In this document: piece by piece, positions 16,583-27,040 of the stretch
Layout of the letters: each line of letters begins with the position of its first letter
How positions within the stretch are numbered: position 1 is the stretch's first letter
Assembly: GCA_937921485.1 (NCBI GenBank)
Contig: CAKZSV010000050.1
Location: 1-60,109 of the forward strand
Length of the DNA: 60,109 nucleotides
Direction: 5' to 3'
Source of the DNA: an uncultured bacterium
Lineage (GTDB): Bacteria; Spirochaetota; UBA4802; JAGODF01
Notes under the pieces: model-generated
Databases searched by the model: none
What the model was told of the DNA's origin: nothing
The model's input: only the letters and a program-made list of their open reading frames with translations
Made by a program: the position numbers and the translations under genes

Positions 16583-17995
16583 ATGAGCGATTCAATTAAA
16601 AATAAAGTGGCGCGTTTTATTGATTCTACCGGCATACTGTATAATACAAAGAAAGTTTTGCTTTCTCTCTCCGCGGGCAAGGATTCGATGGCGCTTCTGC
16701 ACATTCTTTTTGCCCTGCGCGATGAGCGTGCGCTCGATTTTGAAATTTTTCATCTCAATCATCTGAGTCGCGGAGAAGCGTCGGATGCCGATGAAGCATT
16801 TTTGCGCGATATAGCCGGGAAGTTGGATCTGCCCATCACCATAGAGCGCGTCGATGTGATGAAAACGCGTCCCGGAGGATGTTCGTTTGAGGAGCATGCG
16901 CGCAATGTGCGGTACGCGCTGGCGGAGGAGACTGTGCGGAAACGGCAATGTGATGCAATCGCCACCGCGCATACGCTGGACGATTCGGTTGAAACGATGG
17001 TGATGCGCATGTTTCAGGGCACGGGCATTCATGGCCTTCGCGGAATTGAACCCCGCCGCGGCATGCTCATCCGGCCGATTCTGTGTCTTTCATCGGATGA
17101 AGTGTATGCGTATCTGCGCCGTCATGGCATTCAGTGGCGCGATGATGCGACTAATTTCGATACGCGCTATCTGCGAAATTATGTGCGCCACGCAGTCATT
17201 CCGGTTATTAAGAAGCGTTTTCCAGCGTATCAATCTGCACTTGCGCGGCTTTCGACAATTGCACGGGAAGAAGCAGCGCTGGTTGATACTCTTATCAAAC
17301 AGAGTTATGGTGAATCAGCCTTTCGCCGAACCGATGAAGGAATTATCATCGAACTGGAAAAAATTTGCAGTAATGAAACTCTTCTCAAACATCTTATTGC
17401 GCGTGCGTTTCACGAACTGGGCGGATACATCAGCGCGGCGCTGATTGATGATATCGTTCGCAAGCTGAAAAGCCGCCGAGCGCATGCGGAGCTTTTTTGC
17501 GGGAGAGGGGTCAGAGCTGTAACGACGCGCCGTGGCGGTGCGGCAATTATCCACATTCATCATTATGCCGGTGACGAGCTGGCAACCAATTGGAAATATT
17601 CAATATCGCTTACACGGCTGCCCTGCACAATTGATATCAAAGAAGCACGTTTGAAGCTGAAGTTATATTTTGCTGATGAGAATTATTTCTGCTTGCATAA
17701 AGCGGCTAATAATATCGCATGTATCGCGCTCAGCGATGCGGTGGAGGAAGTTGTCATTCGAAGCAGAAAAAGCGGCGACAGGATATCATTAAAATTTGGA
17801 GAAAAGAAAATAAAGGAAGTGTTCATTGACGCAAAATTGTCGCCGCGTGAGAAACGCCTGGTGCCGCTTGTTGAAGCGGATGGGAATATTGCTGCAGTGC
17901 TGATAGGTATCGCAGCAGGGGGCGCCAACCGCATTTCCGAGGAATTTCTCGTTTCATCCGGGGCCAAAAAAATACTTGCCATACAGAGGGCATAA
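16583..17995 (+). CDS. tilS: tRNA(Ile)-lysidine synthase
   Basis: The protein has 470 residues. The N-terminal PP-loop ATPase has the motif S-x-G-K-D-S (LSLSAGKDSMALLHIL, around 28-44), HLNHLSRGEASDADEAFL, and ATAHTLDDSVETMVMRMFQGTG. The C-terminal TilS domain shows KSGDRISLKFGEKKIKEVFIDAKL. TilS adenylates C34 of the CAU-anticodon tRNA-Ile and joins lysine, changing decoding from AUG to AUA. It is essential in most bacteria. The classical SGGxDS signature reads SAGKDS here, a known variant. No strong ribosome binding site precedes the ATG. Confidence 0.95.
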   Translation: MSDSIKNKVARFIDSTGILYNTKKVLLSLSAGKDSMALLHILFALRDERALDFEIFHLNHLSRGEASDADEAFLRDIAGKLDLPITIERVDVMKTRPGGCSFEEHARNVRYALAEETVRKRQCDAIATAHTLDDSVETMVMRMFQGTGIHGLRGIEPRRGMLIRPILCLSSDEVYAYLRRHGIQWRDDATNFDTRYLRNYVRHAVIPVIKKRFPAYQSALARLSTIAREEAALVDTLIKQSYGESAFRRTDEGIIIELEKICSNETLLKHLIARAFHELGGYISAALIDDIVRKLKSRRAHAELFCGRGVRAVTTRRGGAAIIHIHHYAGDELATNWKYSISLTRLPCTIDIKEARLKLKLYFADENYFCLHKAANNIACIALSDAVEEVVIRSRKSGDRISLKFGEKKIKEVFIDAKLSPREKRLVPLVEADGNIAAVLIGIAAGGANRISEEFLVSSGAKKILAIQRA

Positions 17996-18228
17996 TACTA
18001 CCGGTAAGGAATGCGCGAAGGGGCGCAGAATCGTATCGCGTCATTACCATATCATCAAAAAGAACAAACTTTTTTTGCCCCTCCGTCGAAAAGCGCTATA
18101 TTGTAATTATAGTAGGGGATTGGCCCGCACATTCCACTTTATTATGAGTAGTGCAGAAGCTCGTCACGCAATGCGGCGGCGCATGTGCCGTAGAATAGCG
18201 GGCAGATATTTTTTCAGGAGTTATCTAC

Positions 18229-20115
18229 ATGGGAAAAGCCGGCAAACAGATTGCCTTATTGCTCTTAATAGGAGTGCTCGCGGTGGCGTTTTTCCGCCTG
18301 AGCGATTATTCCAGACCGCGGGTGGAACGTCTGAAATACAGCGAGTTTATACGCATGGTGAAGGACAACCGGGTGCGCACATCGGTTGTGGTGGACGGCA
18401 AACGCATCTCGGGCATTTTCATGAAAAACGATAAAGCCGCGCAGTACGAGACCATCATACCTTTCGACGACCCGGAACTCATTCGCATGCTTCTGGCCTA
18501 TCGGGTGGAAGTGCAGGGCGAAGAAACCGATGAGAATTTTTTTCTCAAAGGGCTTCTGCAGTTTCTGCCCTGGCTTTTCTTCTTCGGGCTCATCTGGTTT
18601 TTGATGATTCGCCAGATTCAGGGAGCGGGCAACAAGGCGATGTCCTTCGGGAAAAGCCGCGCGCGGCTGAATCCTGAAACGAAGAACAAAGTTACCTTTG
18701 CCGACGTAGCCGGCGTTGATGAGGCAAAAGAGGAATTGAAGGAAATCATTGATTTTTTAAAAGACCCCAAGAAGTTCATAAACATCGGTGCGAAGATTCC
18801 CAAAGGCGTGCTGCTCATGGGCCCTCCCGGCACGGGCAAAACATTGCTTGCGCGCGCGATTGCCGGAGAGGCGGGCGTTCCGTTTTTTTCCATCAGCGGC
18901 TCGGATTTCGTGGAAATGTTCGTGGGCGTGGGCGCCTCGCGCGTGCGCGACCTCTTTGAGCAGGGGAAGAAGAATGCCCCCTGCATCATCTTCATCGATG
19001 AAATCGACGCGGTGGGCCGGCTTCGCGGCGCGGGCCTTGGCGGCGGGCACGATGAGCGGGAACAGACGCTTAACCAATTGCTCGTAGAAATGGACGGATT
19101 CGAAACCAACGAGGGCGTCATCATCATTGCGGCGACTAACCGTCCCGATGTGCTCGACCCCGCGCTTCTGCGCCCCGGCCGATTCGACCGGCAGGTGGTG
19201 GTGGATGTGCCGGATATCCGCGGCCGCGAAAAGATTCTTGCCGTGCACAGCAAAAAAATTCCTCTTTCCCGCGAAGTCGATTTGAAAGTCATCGCGCGCG
19301 GCACGCCGGGATTTACCGGCGCCGACCTTGCCAATCTTGTCAACGAAGCGGCGCTTCTTGCCGCCCGGCGCAATAAGAAGCGCGTTACGATGCTTGAGAT
19401 GGAAGATGCGAAGGACAAAGTTCTCATGGGGCCGGAGCGGCGTTCGATGATTATCAATGATGAAGAGAAGCGGGTCATTGCCTATCATGAATCGGGGCAT
19501 ACCATTTTGGGCATCATCACCGGCAACGACCCGGTACATAAAGTAACCGTCATTCCACGCGGGCGCGCGCTTGGCCTCACGCTGCAGCTGCCCAAAGAAG
19601 AAAAGCATATTCATCCGAAGAGCTACTGGATTAATCAGATCATCACCCTGTACGGGGGCTATGTGGCGGAAAGCCTCAAATTTCAGGATACCTCCACCGG
19701 CTCCAGCAACGATATCGAAAGGGCGACGGATTTAGCCCGCCGCATGGTGTGCGAATGGGGCATGAGCGAGAAGCTTGGCCCGCTGGCGTTCGGTAAGCGC
19801 AACGAGCAGATTTTTCTTGGCCGCGAGATTGCGCAGCACCGCGATTACAGCGAGATGACCGCGGAAATGATCGATGCCGAAGTCAAGCGCATCATCACCG
19901 AAGCGGAGGCAAAGGCCAGGGAAATCATCCAGCAGAACATGGAAAGGTTCGAGCGGATGGCGCAGAGCCTTGTTGAGAGGGAATCGCTCAATGCGGAAGA
20001 AATCAACATGATTATGAACGGCGAAGAGCTCCCGCCGGTTCAGAACGGCAATGCCGGCAAGGCGCCGCGCGATAAAAACACGGAACACCCCGGCGAAAAG
20101 GACTTCATGGCATGA
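18229..20115 (+). CDS. ftsH: ATP-dependent zinc metalloprotease FtsH
   Basis: The protein has 628 residues. TM1 (about 8-24) and TM2 (about 105-125) flank a short periplasmic domain. The AAA+ module has Walker A GPPGTGKT (near 198), Walker B FIDEID and the second region of homology [18 protein letters not shown]. The M41 protease site is HESGH (420-424). FtsH extracts and degrades membrane and short-lived cytoplasmic proteins. AGGAG lies eight bases before the ATG. The stop overlaps the start of the next gene (ATGA), so translation is coupled. Upstream tilS is a common neighbour in many genomes. Confidence 0.98.
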   Translation: MGKAGKQIALLLLIGVLAVAFFRLSDYSRPRVERLKYSEFIRMVKDNRVRTSVVVDGKRISGIFMKNDKAAQYETIIPFDDPELIRMLLAYRVEVQGEETDENFFLKGLLQFLPWLFFFGLIWFLMIRQIQGAGNKAMSFGKSRARLNPETKNKVTFADVAGVDEAKEELKEIIDFLKDPKKFINIGAKIPKGVLLMGPPGTGKTLLARAIAGEAGVPFFSISGSDFVEMFVGVGASRVRDLFEQGKKNAPCIIFIDEIDAVGRLRGAGLGGGHDEREQTLNQLLVEMDGFETNEGVIIIAATNRPDVLDPALLRPGRFDRQVVVDVPDIRGREKILAVHSKKIPLSREVDLKVIARGTPGFTGADLANLVNEAALLAARRNKKRVTMLEMEDAKDKVLMGPERRSMIINDEEKRVIAYHESGHTILGIITGNDPVHKVTVIPRGRALGLTLQLPKEEKHIHPKSYWINQIITLYGGYVAESLKFQDTSTGSSNDIERATDLARRMVCEWGMSEKLGPLAFGKRNEQIFLGREIAQHRDYSEMTAEMIDAEVKRIITEAEAKAREIIQQNMERFERMAQSLVERESLNAEEINMIMNGEELPPVQNGNAGKAPRDKNTEHPGEKDFMA

Positions 20116-21716
20116 TTGATAAGGATCTCGATAGCATCCTGTCAAATATTGATAAAGAGTCCGACAAAGAGAAAGCGCGAAGCAGGGCAATGGATAGCCC
20201 TGCGCCTCTTAGTGACGATTCCCTGCTGGAAACAAGGACTTTATCGGAACGGCTATCATCTCTGCGGCTTTCTTCGGGAGCAAAATCCTTCCGCGAAGGG
20301 CTTCTTTCGAAGCTCAACGGCCACCTCGAATGCTGTAAAGCATTCAGAGCGACGAATATTGACGCGGAAAACGATGCGAATCTTGAGCATATTCTCAGCC
20401 AGTATAAATACACCTTCATTCGCAGCATAGAAAATATTGAAAAGCTGTGCGATGATTATTTTACCATGCTTGACCGGCACAATATCGAGAAGAAAGCCCG
20501 CAAGGAATATAACTCCTTCTTTGAGGGGTATGAAGATGCGAATAGATTGAATTATATCATCCTCAGGGAAATGTTTATTGAACTGAGGGAATTCAACAGC
20601 CTCATCCGCAAGGAGTGGCGCGATCTGGCGAAAAGCATCGGCGTCATAAACCTTGCCTCCAGCGGGAAACAGCTCTTTTTGAGTCTCAATTCAATTGTGG
20701 AAAACGCTCTTGTGTTGTGCAATGAAACTGCCGAGTTCGTGTTGTTTCTTGCGCAGATAATCGGCCTTCCGGAAGACCGGCAGGACCTTCTCAAGTCCGA
20801 AGTCTACAAACTTTCGAAATATATCGATGAAATGAATTATGAATACAACGCGATTTTCAATATCGTAAGCCCGGAGACGCAGGAATCACATGCGGCACAA
20901 GCGGCTGAAATAAAACCGGCGGAGATTTTTAAAGGCGGAAAGGAAGATTTGCCGGCCGTTGAAGTAAGCGCTGCTGCTGCCGTGCAATCAAACGAAATGC
21001 CGGTAGCTTTTACGGTGAAGGGGACGCGCCCCTGGAATATTAGGGAGCCGTATGTGATTCGGCTCAATGCGGAACGCCTCCGCAAAGAGCGTGATGACCT
21101 TCTTGAATCGTTTTATTTTATTCAGCGTCCCGTTAATGAAAAATTCCTTGAGGGCGATGTTAAAAGAAGCATGCTCGTGTATTTGAGGGACAGGTCGCTT
21201 AATATTCTGGATGCGTACGGGGAATTCATACTCAAAACTGTTTTTATGAAAATTCAGGAAATTGTCTCATTTTTCGGAGCCGAGGATATGATGACGCTTT
21301 TTGCCTATCATATGGGGCCCTATACCGCCTATCAGGTACTCTCAGATGCCTTTGCTTCCGAGGGAATTGGATTTTGCTATAAATACGCGCCGGGCAATAA
21401 AGTTCTGAGGCATCTTCCGTCGGAGTTTGTGAAGGGGAAAGTGCTTGAGTGGTTTGAGCACAATGTGAACGTGTTCGATCTGCCGTTTGACGGCACTCAG
21501 GAATACGAAAATATCCGTAAAATTGTTTCGAAAAAATATTTTGCATCGGTGGACGAAGGCTATAAAAAGCTCGATGAACTCGTTGCTCAAACTCAAGCTG
21601 CCGGAGATCCCAGGTTTGATAAGCAGGCGTTTTTTAAAAGCTGCTGGAAAGAATGGTTCGGCGCTTCGAACATCATTGTGTACAACCGATTCTTAGAAAA
21701 AACGATTTTCAAATAA
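20112..21716 (+). CDS. Unknown 534-residue protein translationally coupled to FtsH
   Basis: The start overlaps the FtsH stop by four bases (ATGA). The product is soluble, largely helical and highly charged, with no membrane segment or known catalytic motif. Residues 1-50 are acidic and Ser-rich ([14 protein letters not shown]). Residues about 55-250 are predicted helices with coiled-coil character, then comes a linker of Ala/Glu/Val (about 255-290). The C-terminal part (about 300-534) contains [29 protein letters not shown] recognise no family. The coupling suggests a partner, adaptor or substrate of FtsH, which is inference only. Confidence 0.8.
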   Translation: MIDKDLDSILSNIDKESDKEKARSRAMDSPAPLSDDSLLETRTLSERLSSLRLSSGAKSFREGLLSKLNGHLECCKAFRATNIDAENDANLEHILSQYKYTFIRSIENIEKLCDDYFTMLDRHNIEKKARKEYNSFFEGYEDANRLNYIILREMFIELREFNSLIRKEWRDLAKSIGVINLASSGKQLFLSLNSIVENALVLCNETAEFVLFLAQIIGLPEDRQDLLKSEVYKLSKYIDEMNYEYNAIFNIVSPETQESHAAQAAEIKPAEIFKGGKEDLPAVEVSAAAAVQSNEMPVAFTVKGTRPWNIREPYVIRLNAERLRKERDDLLESFYFIQRPVNEKFLEGDVKRSMLVYLRDRSLNILDAYGEFILKTVFMKIQEIVSFFGAEDMMTLFAYHMGPYTAYQVLSDAFASEGIGFCYKYAPGNKVLRHLPSEFVKGKVLEWFEHNVNVFDLPFDGTQEYENIRKIVSKKYFASVDEGYKKLDELVAQTQAAGDPRFDKQAFFKSCWKEWFGASNIIVYNRFLEKTIFK

Positions 21717-21818
21717 AAGATTATTTTTCGCGAAGGGCTTCGGTTTTGAATTTTTCCGTATGGATAATCATTGCCGAAGCGGTGACGAAATGTTATATTC
21801 ATTCATAAGGAGATGCCT

Positions 21819-24149
21819 GTGTCACACACAGTGAATCAAAGCCAGATAAGCTGGTCTGATATTGAAGTTTCATCATCGGTGATGCCGAGTTTAAGCGAAA
21901 ACGCGCAGCTTGTCCTTGAAAAGCGCTATCTTGCCAAAGACGAGGAAGGGCGATGTGTCGAAACGCCGGAAGACATGTTTAAGCGCATTGCCCGGTTTAT
22001 CGCATCGGCCGATCTTCTCTATGGAAAAGATGCGGCGTTCCTCGGACATGCTGCGAACCGCTTTTATGAAATGATGGCGCGCCTCGAATTCATTCCCAAC
22101 AGCCCCACGCTCATGAATGCAGGAAGGCCGCTTGGACAGCTTGCCGCCTGTTTTGTACTGCCGGTGGAAGATTCCATGGAAGGCATTTTCGATTCCATCA
22201 AGCACATGGCGCTCATCCATAAAAGCGGCGGGGGTACGGGTTTTTCTTTTTCACGGCTTCGCCCGAAAAACGACATGGTGCGCTCCACTGCGGGCATTTC
22301 AAGCGGGCCGGTTTCCTTCATGAGGATTTTCAATACCGCAACCGAGACCATCAAGCAGGGCGGCACGCGCCGCGGCGCGAATATGGCGATTCTCAACATC
22401 GATCATCCCGACATACTCGAATTCATACAGGCGAAGAAGGACAACAGCCAGCTTACCAATTTTAATTGCTCGGTAGCGCTCACCGATGCTTTCATGCAGG
22501 CGCTCGAAAACGACGAGGAATACGATCTGATAAATCCGAAAAATGGAAAAGCGACCGGGAGGCTTTCGGCTTCTTATGTGTTCCGGCTGATTGTGGAGAT
22601 GGCATGGAAAAACGGCGAGCCGGGAATTATCTTTATCGACCGTATCAACGCGATGAATCCGCTAAGAGATGTTGGCTTGATTGAAAGCACCAACCCGTGC
22701 GGGGAACAGCCGCTTTTGCCGTATGAATCGTGCAATCTCGGCTCAATCAATCTTGCGCGATGCCTGAATGTGGAGGGCGGCAGACCTAAAATTGATTATG
22801 AAAAGCTGGACGCGCTCGTTTTCGATGCGGTTCATTTTCTGGACAATGTCATCGATCTGAATAAATATCCGCTTGAAATAATAAAGGAAACTACGCTTGC
22901 CAACCGCAAAATCGGCCTTGGCGTGATGGGTTTTGCCGACATGCTCGTACGGCTCGGCATCCCCTACGATTCAGAGGATGCGGTGGTCGTTGCCGAAGCG
23001 GTGATGGACCGCGTTCAGAAGGTTTCAAGAGAAGCGTCGCGTCAGCTTGCTGCAGAACGCGGAGCGTTTCCGAATTTTCCCCGATCCGAATACGCGAAGC
23101 GGGGAGAAGCGCCGCTTCGAAACGCAACCACGACCACGATTGCGCCCACCGGCACCATCAGCATCATCGCCGGCACCTCAAGCGGCATTGAGCCGCTCTT
23201 TGCGCTTGCGTTTGTCCGAAACGTGATGGATAACGATATCCTGGTTGAGATAAATCCGCTCTTCGAAGAAATTATGCGAACAGAAGGCCTGTACTCCGAT
23301 GAGCTTATGAAAGCTGTTGCGAAGACGGGTTCCGTGGCGCACATCGATGAGATGCCTGAGGATATGAAGCGCGTTTTTGTCACCGCGCACGATATTTCCC
23401 CCGAGTGGCATATCCGATTGCAGGCCGCGTTTCAGAAGTACACCGACAACGCCGTTTCAAAGACCGTAAACTTTGCGCACTCCGCGACGGTTGAAGACAT
23501 TGCAACAGTGTACAGGCTTGCCTATCAGCTTGGTTGTAAAGGAGTGACAGTCTATCGCGACGGCTCTCGGGAATCCCAGGTCCTTTCGGTACAGCGTGAA
23601 GAAAAGGGTGATGAAACACGGGAGAAAGCGCTCGGGCATGTAGGCCCCCGACCGCGCAAGGAAGTAACCTGGGGCACCACCAGAAAAATGAATACCGGCT
23701 GTGGTGCGCTGTATGTCACCGTCAACGAAGACGAGGAGGGTCTGTTCGAAGTGTTTGCTCAGATGGGCAAAGGCGGCGGATGCGCATCCAGTCAGACGGA
23801 GGCGGTGAGCAGGCTCATTTCGCTTGCCCTGCGTTCGGGTGTTGCGCCGGAAATGATCATCAAGCAGCTCAAGGGAGTGCGCTGTCCCAATCAGGCATGG
23901 GAGAAAGGCGGAAGAATCTATTCCTGCGCGGATGCGATCGCAAAGGCGCTCGAGCGCTATCTTGAAGGCGGGAAAGGCGTGCGCCCGATGGATAAAACGC
24001 CGTCGGATGCTGCGAAAGAGAAGGCCGAAACAAACGGGAAGGGAAGCGACGCGGTGATGGTGGGGGTGTGCCCGGATTGTCACGGACCGCTCGAATTTGA
24101 ATCGGGATGCTCGGTATGCCGGCTCTGCGGATTTTCGCGCTGCGGATGA
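21819..24149 (+). CDS. nrdJ: Adenosylcobalamin-dependent (class II) ribonucleotide reductase
   Basis: I take the GTG at 21819 as the start because AAGGAG lies exactly six bases ahead; an ATG at 21813 would leave no spacer. The 776-residue product has NSPTLMNAGRPLGQLAACFVLP, the active-site loop NPCGEQPLLPYESCNLGSINL and PTGTISIIAGTSSGIEPLFAL, the pattern of NrdJ. A TSCPD domain follows (TGCGALYVTV...GGGCASSQTE), and the C-terminus ends with a Cys-rich zinc-ribbon-like tail (CPDCHGPL, CSVCRLCG). It makes deoxyribonucleotides with B12 and needs no oxygen, in keeping with an anaerobic lifestyle. The gene's 3' end overlaps the convergent pgeF-like gene by 70 bases. Confidence 0.97.
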   Translation: MSHTVNQSQISWSDIEVSSSVMPSLSENAQLVLEKRYLAKDEEGRCVETPEDMFKRIARFIASADLLYGKDAAFLGHAANRFYEMMARLEFIPNSPTLMNAGRPLGQLAACFVLPVEDSMEGIFDSIKHMALIHKSGGGTGFSFSRLRPKNDMVRSTAGISSGPVSFMRIFNTATETIKQGGTRRGANMAILNIDHPDILEFIQAKKDNSQLTNFNCSVALTDAFMQALENDEEYDLINPKNGKATGRLSASYVFRLIVEMAWKNGEPGIIFIDRINAMNPLRDVGLIESTNPCGEQPLLPYESCNLGSINLARCLNVEGGRPKIDYEKLDALVFDAVHFLDNVIDLNKYPLEIIKETTLANRKIGLGVMGFADMLVRLGIPYDSEDAVVVAEAVMDRVQKVSREASRQLAAERGAFPNFPRSEYAKRGEAPLRNATTTTIAPTGTISIIAGTSSGIEPLFALAFVRNVMDNDILVEINPLFEEIMRTEGLYSDELMKAVAKTGSVAHIDEMPEDMKRVFVTAHDISPEWHIRLQAAFQKYTDNAVSKTVNFAHSATVEDIATVYRLAYQLGCKGVTVYRDGSRESQVLSVQREEKGDETREKALGHVGPRPRKEVTWGTTRKMNTGCGALYVTVNEDEEGLFEVFAQMGKGGGCASSQTEAVSRLISLALRSGVAPEMIIKQLKGVRCPNQAWEKGGRIYSCADAIAKALERYLEGGKGVRPMDKTPSDAAKEKAETNGKGSDAVMVGVCPDCHGPLEFESGCSVCRLCGFSRCG

Positions 24150-24862
24150 AGTATTCCGAAATTCAAATTCCTTCCCGCGTCGCCTCTGCGGTGCGAGAAA
24201 TAATGTTCATTTTGCAAAGTGCAGATATGCGAGTGGAAAATCCTTTCGCGGAGAATCCCTTCCCGGATGGCCGATCGCTCCACGCTTTTCCAGAGATCGA
24301 CGTAAATTGCGCCATTGCGCCGTAGCGTTTCTTCCGGAAAATATTGCGCCACATCCTCGTTCACCCGGTAGGAAGCTGGACCGATTGATGGAAGAATAAA
24401 AACCAGAATGTCCGAAGGGATGCTCCCCTTTGCTTTCATCATGCGGATGAGCTTGCCGGTAATATCGAGCCTGCAACCCTTCCAGCCCGAGTGCGCAGCG
24501 CCCAGCAGTTTTTTTCTTTCATCGAACGCGAACACGGGTACGCAGTCGGCGGTGCGTATGACTACACAAAGTCCGGGAAGCGCAGTGATCATGCCATCGG
24601 CATCGGCAATCCAGGGGAGGTCTTTTTCCGGACAAACATCAATTTCGACGATTTCATCGCCGTGTACCTGGTTGAGCATGACAATATTTGCGGCAGGGAT
24701 GCCGGTGAATTGTTGAATCAATTCCTTTTCTGCCCGGCGTATCTTTTCGGAGGGGAGAGCGTAGTCGATGTGATTGCTTGCGCGCCCAATGACGCCGATT
24801 ACCGCGCCGTTTTTGACAGACTGATGAAGCATCTGAACGTCCATGTTCGCACTATTAATCAT
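24080..24862 (-). CDS. pgeF: Purine nucleoside phosphorylase / laccase-domain protein (PgeF/YfiH family)
   Basis: The 260-residue protein has the DUF152 layout: NQVHGDEIV, the metal-binding stretch RTADCVPVFAFDERKKLLGAAHSGWKG (key His, Cys and His), and the C-terminal SHRRGDAGRNLNFG. The family removes wrongly made amino-acid side chains from UDP-MurNAc in some bacteria and also has purine nucleoside phosphorylase activity. Roughly the last 20 residues (PQRENPQSRHTEHPDSNSSGP) go beyond the usual family end and are encoded antisense to the NrdJ zinc tail. The start at 24862 lies two bases after the stop of the PHP gene. Confidence 0.9.
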   Translation of the reverse strand: MINSANMDVQMLHQSVKNGAVIGVIGRASNHIDYALPSEKIRRAEKELIQQFTGIPAANIVMLNQVHGDEIVEIDVCPEKDLPWIADADGMITALPGLCVVIRTADCVPVFAFDERKKLLGAAHSGWKGCRLDITGKLIRMMKAKGSIPSDILVFILPSIGPASYRVNEDVAQYFPEETLRRNGAIYVDLWKSVERSAIREGILRERIFHSHICTLQNEHYFSHRRGDAGRNLNFGILHPQRENPQSRHTEHPDSNSSGP

Positions 24863-24865
24863 ATT

Positions 24866-25660
24866 TCAAAGTGTAATGTCAAAACGGCGGCGCTTTTCAA
24901 ACGCGGATATTTTTCGGTATCCTGCTTTTTTGAGCATCTCGACCGCGCTGCTGAATGCATGTCCCACCTCATCGGGGCTGTGTGCGTCGGAGCCCAGCGT
25001 GACGGGAACATTCAGCGAAAAGAGCAGCGCAACGATGTCCTCGGATGGATACATCTCCTCAACCGGTTTTCGCAGGCCCGCGGTATTGATTTCTACTGAG
25101 ATGCTGTGTCGGGCGGCGTTGAAAAGTGCGGCAATCTCTTTCGAGAAATTCTTTTTTGCGCGATGTCCGAATTTTTTCACCAGATCGAAATGACCGACGA
25201 TGTGAAAGATGCCCGATGATATGAGGTCTTTGAGTATCGCATAATATCGGGAATAGATATCGTCGATATCGCGCTTTGAAAAGCCGTCGATAAAATCGGG
25301 ATGATCGAATGCCCATCCGTCGATGAAATGGCAGGAACCGATGAGATAATCGATGCGCGGGTCGGTGAAGTATTTTTGGTCGAAGGTATCGTGCAGGGGA
25401 AAATCGACTTCAAAGCCGGTGCGGACGGCAATACGGCCTTTGTATCTTGAAATCTGCGATACTATCGATGCAAGATATTCTTCGGTCTGGCCATCGTGCA
25501 TGGTGATGCCTTTGCGCAGGCCTTCCGGCAGCGGCGCGTGGTCGGAAAAGCCTATTTCGGAAAGGCCTTTTGCGATGGCCGCTTCGATGTATTCCTCTAC
25601 GGTTCCGGTTGCGTGTCCGCACAGGGCTGTGTGTGTGTGATAATCGACCAGGCCCATCAA
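24866..25660 (-). CDS. hisK: PHP-domain phosphatase (histidinol-phosphatase HisK/HisJ-like)
   Basis: The 264-residue PHP protein begins LVDYHTHTALCGHATGT, giving the HxH metal motif. It retains IGFSDHAP, RTGFEVDF, the SCHFIDGWAFD motif, HIVGHFDLVKKF, SVEINTAGL, and the C-terminal SDAHSPDEVGHAF that completes the metal site. The match is to the HisJ/HisK histidinol-phosphatase group. No other histidine genes lie nearby, so the substrate could instead be a different phosphate ester. It lies in a tight minus-strand run: it overlaps the upstream hypothetical by four bases and nearly abuts the pgeF-like gene. Confidence 0.85.
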   Translation of the reverse strand: MMGLVDYHTHTALCGHATGTVEEYIEAAIAKGLSEIGFSDHAPLPEGLRKGITMHDGQTEEYLASIVSQISRYKGRIAVRTGFEVDFPLHDTFDQKYFTDPRIDYLIGSCHFIDGWAFDHPDFIDGFSKRDIDDIYSRYYAILKDLISSGIFHIVGHFDLVKKFGHRAKKNFSKEIAALFNAARHSISVEINTAGLRKPVEEMYPSEDIVALLFSLNVPVTLGSDAHSPDEVGHAFSSAVEMLKKAGYRKISAFEKRRRFDITL

Positions 25661-26310
25661 TATCCATGCCGCGAATAATAAAACGAGGTTTCAATCAGCC
25701 GGGAGTCGATAGGCCCTTCTCTTCTAAGGAAGAATTTGTCGATGAGATCCTCGCCGGAAGTTTCAATAATCGAAAGCACATACCACAGCGGCGGGATATG
25801 TAACTTCTTGAGAGACGTGGCGGGCGATTTCACCGCAAGGCTGGTATTGTGCACTTTTGAAAGGTCAATCGGCGTAAATTCGCTGTATTCGTGGAAGCGC
25901 AGCCCTGTGGTTTCATAATAAAAAGGATGATGAAGATACTGCACCAGAATCTTTTTCCTGCGGAAAAACAAAGCAATAATTTCAATATTGTCCAGCTCAA
26001 CATACCTGGGGCGCAGGATGATTTTTTCAATGCTTTCCAGATCCGAAGCGTAGGGATAGAGAGAAAGAAGAAACCGCACATGGTTGGGACCTCTGGCGAT
26101 GGGGCGGCTGCCCGGGCATCCGAGGGCAGGGTAGAGTATTTCGATGGTCCTGCCGCCCCTTTTAAAGATGTCGGAAGTGTAAAGTTTGCCACGGCGGTTT
26201 TGGGTGATATCCTCAATGACAGCATTTAAATCTTCCTCGACATCGAGTGAGCCGGTTGTGGAGCTTATTTCGCCCGTTTTTTCCAATTCATAATCGTACA
26301 TATCGAACAT
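25657..26310 (-). CDS. Hypothetical protein
   Basis: The start is placed at the ATG preceded by GAAGGA seven bases ahead, giving 217 residues; a longer frame exists but lacks a site. The product is soluble and rich in Leu, Ile, Arg and Tyr. It shows ALGCPGSRPIARGPNHVRFLLSL in the middle and a strongly patterned beta/alpha segment (NIEIIALFFRRKKILVQYLHHPFYYETTGL). No known motif is visible. It overlaps the start of the PHP gene by four bases, so it is translationally coupled to it. Confidence 0.7.
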   Translation of the reverse strand: MFDMYDYELEKTGEISSTTGSLDVEEDLNAVIEDITQNRRGKLYTSDIFKRGGRTIEILYPALGCPGSRPIARGPNHVRFLLSLYPYASDLESIEKIILRPRYVELDNIEIIALFFRRKKILVQYLHHPFYYETTGLRFHEYSEFTPIDLSKVHNTSLAVKSPATSLKKLHIPPLWYVLSIIETSGEDLIDKFFLRREGPIDSRLIETSFYYSRHGY

Positions 26311-26443
26311 TGTCAAATCCTTCAGGCTGTGATGCTGATACAATATAACCTCATGGTGTTAAAAAAACATATGTTCATGGTTGCCTCAAAAATTAAAAAA
26401 CGTGTCCCATTTACCAAATTGCGCTTCGATTCATTTGAAGATG

Positions 26444-26824
26444 TTATAATAATCCTGCGATCTTCAATACATCTGCTACCTTTTTATCCCTCTTTGCCAA
26501 TTCTTTGAATGCCCTTTCTATCCGTTCTTCTCGTTCTTCCAGTTCTTTATTCTTCTTAATCGCAGGTGCTAAGGCTGTCCGTCTATCCCATATAACAAAG
26601 CCAATTAGAACAAAAATGCCTCCTATTACTACATATATCAGTTCTCGTAATGATTGGACTTCAATTTTAAAGTCATTAATTCTTTGATTAACCCCTTTAA
26701 GTCCTTCTTCAACCCGTATCAGCCTGTCTCTGTCATCCTGTGTGAATGGCAATTCCCTTGCATATATGTTTGAAGAAGCTAAAATCAGAGATATAATAAT
26801 TACTGAAAGTGCATTTTTTAACAT
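26444..26824 (-). CDS. Hypothetical membrane protein with signal peptide and coiled coil
   Basis: The 126-residue product has a signal peptide (about 1-22, ending IYA), a short charged region with coiled-coil heptads (DRDRLIRVEEGLKGVNQRIND), a transmembrane helix (about 64-84, IYVVIGGIFVLIGFVIW), and a Lys/Glu-rich cytoplasmic tail that also looks coiled (KKNKELEEREERIERAFKELA). This order, a coiled coil in the periplasm and an anchor near the middle, is seen in small conserved proteins of several anaerobes. No function can be given. Confidence 0.7.
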   Translation of the reverse strand: MLKNALSVIIISLILASSNIYARELPFTQDDRDRLIRVEEGLKGVNQRINDFKIEVQSLRELIYVVIGGIFVLIGFVIWDRRTALAPAIKKNKELEEREERIERAFKELAKRDKKVADVLKIAGLL

Positions 26825-27040
26825 ATATAAAAGACCTCCTCTGATAATAAGTAAATATACAAAAAAAGTACCTCATAATAACTGTTTTTTCAATATGCAT
26901 AAAAAATTATATAGTGTCCATGATAATAAAATTCTTGTCAAATGTTTTATGGTTCGCCATAACGACATTTACATGAATCGAAGGCACCTCCGAACGCCTT
27001 TTCCCGAACTGGTGCGGGGAGCCTTGAATTGAGAGGGATT

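Noticed and set aside
18070..18228. CTATATTGTAATTATAG as a PerR box before ftsH
   Set aside because: The arms are only five bases, it does not share the AACAATTATTA core, and the region is simply A/T-rich.
18618..19614. Two long minus-strand open frames of about 285 codons each inside ftsH
   Set aside because: They are antisense to the conserved AAA+ domain; long shadow frames are expected opposite GC-rich codons.
21717..21818. Cobalamin riboswitch in front of the B12-dependent nrdJ
   Set aside because: The gap is only about 100 bases and no B12-box or riboswitch-like fold was seen.
24491..25099. 202-codon plus-strand open frame
   Set aside because: It lies opposite pgeF and the PHP phosphatase, both with clear family motifs, so it is a shadow.
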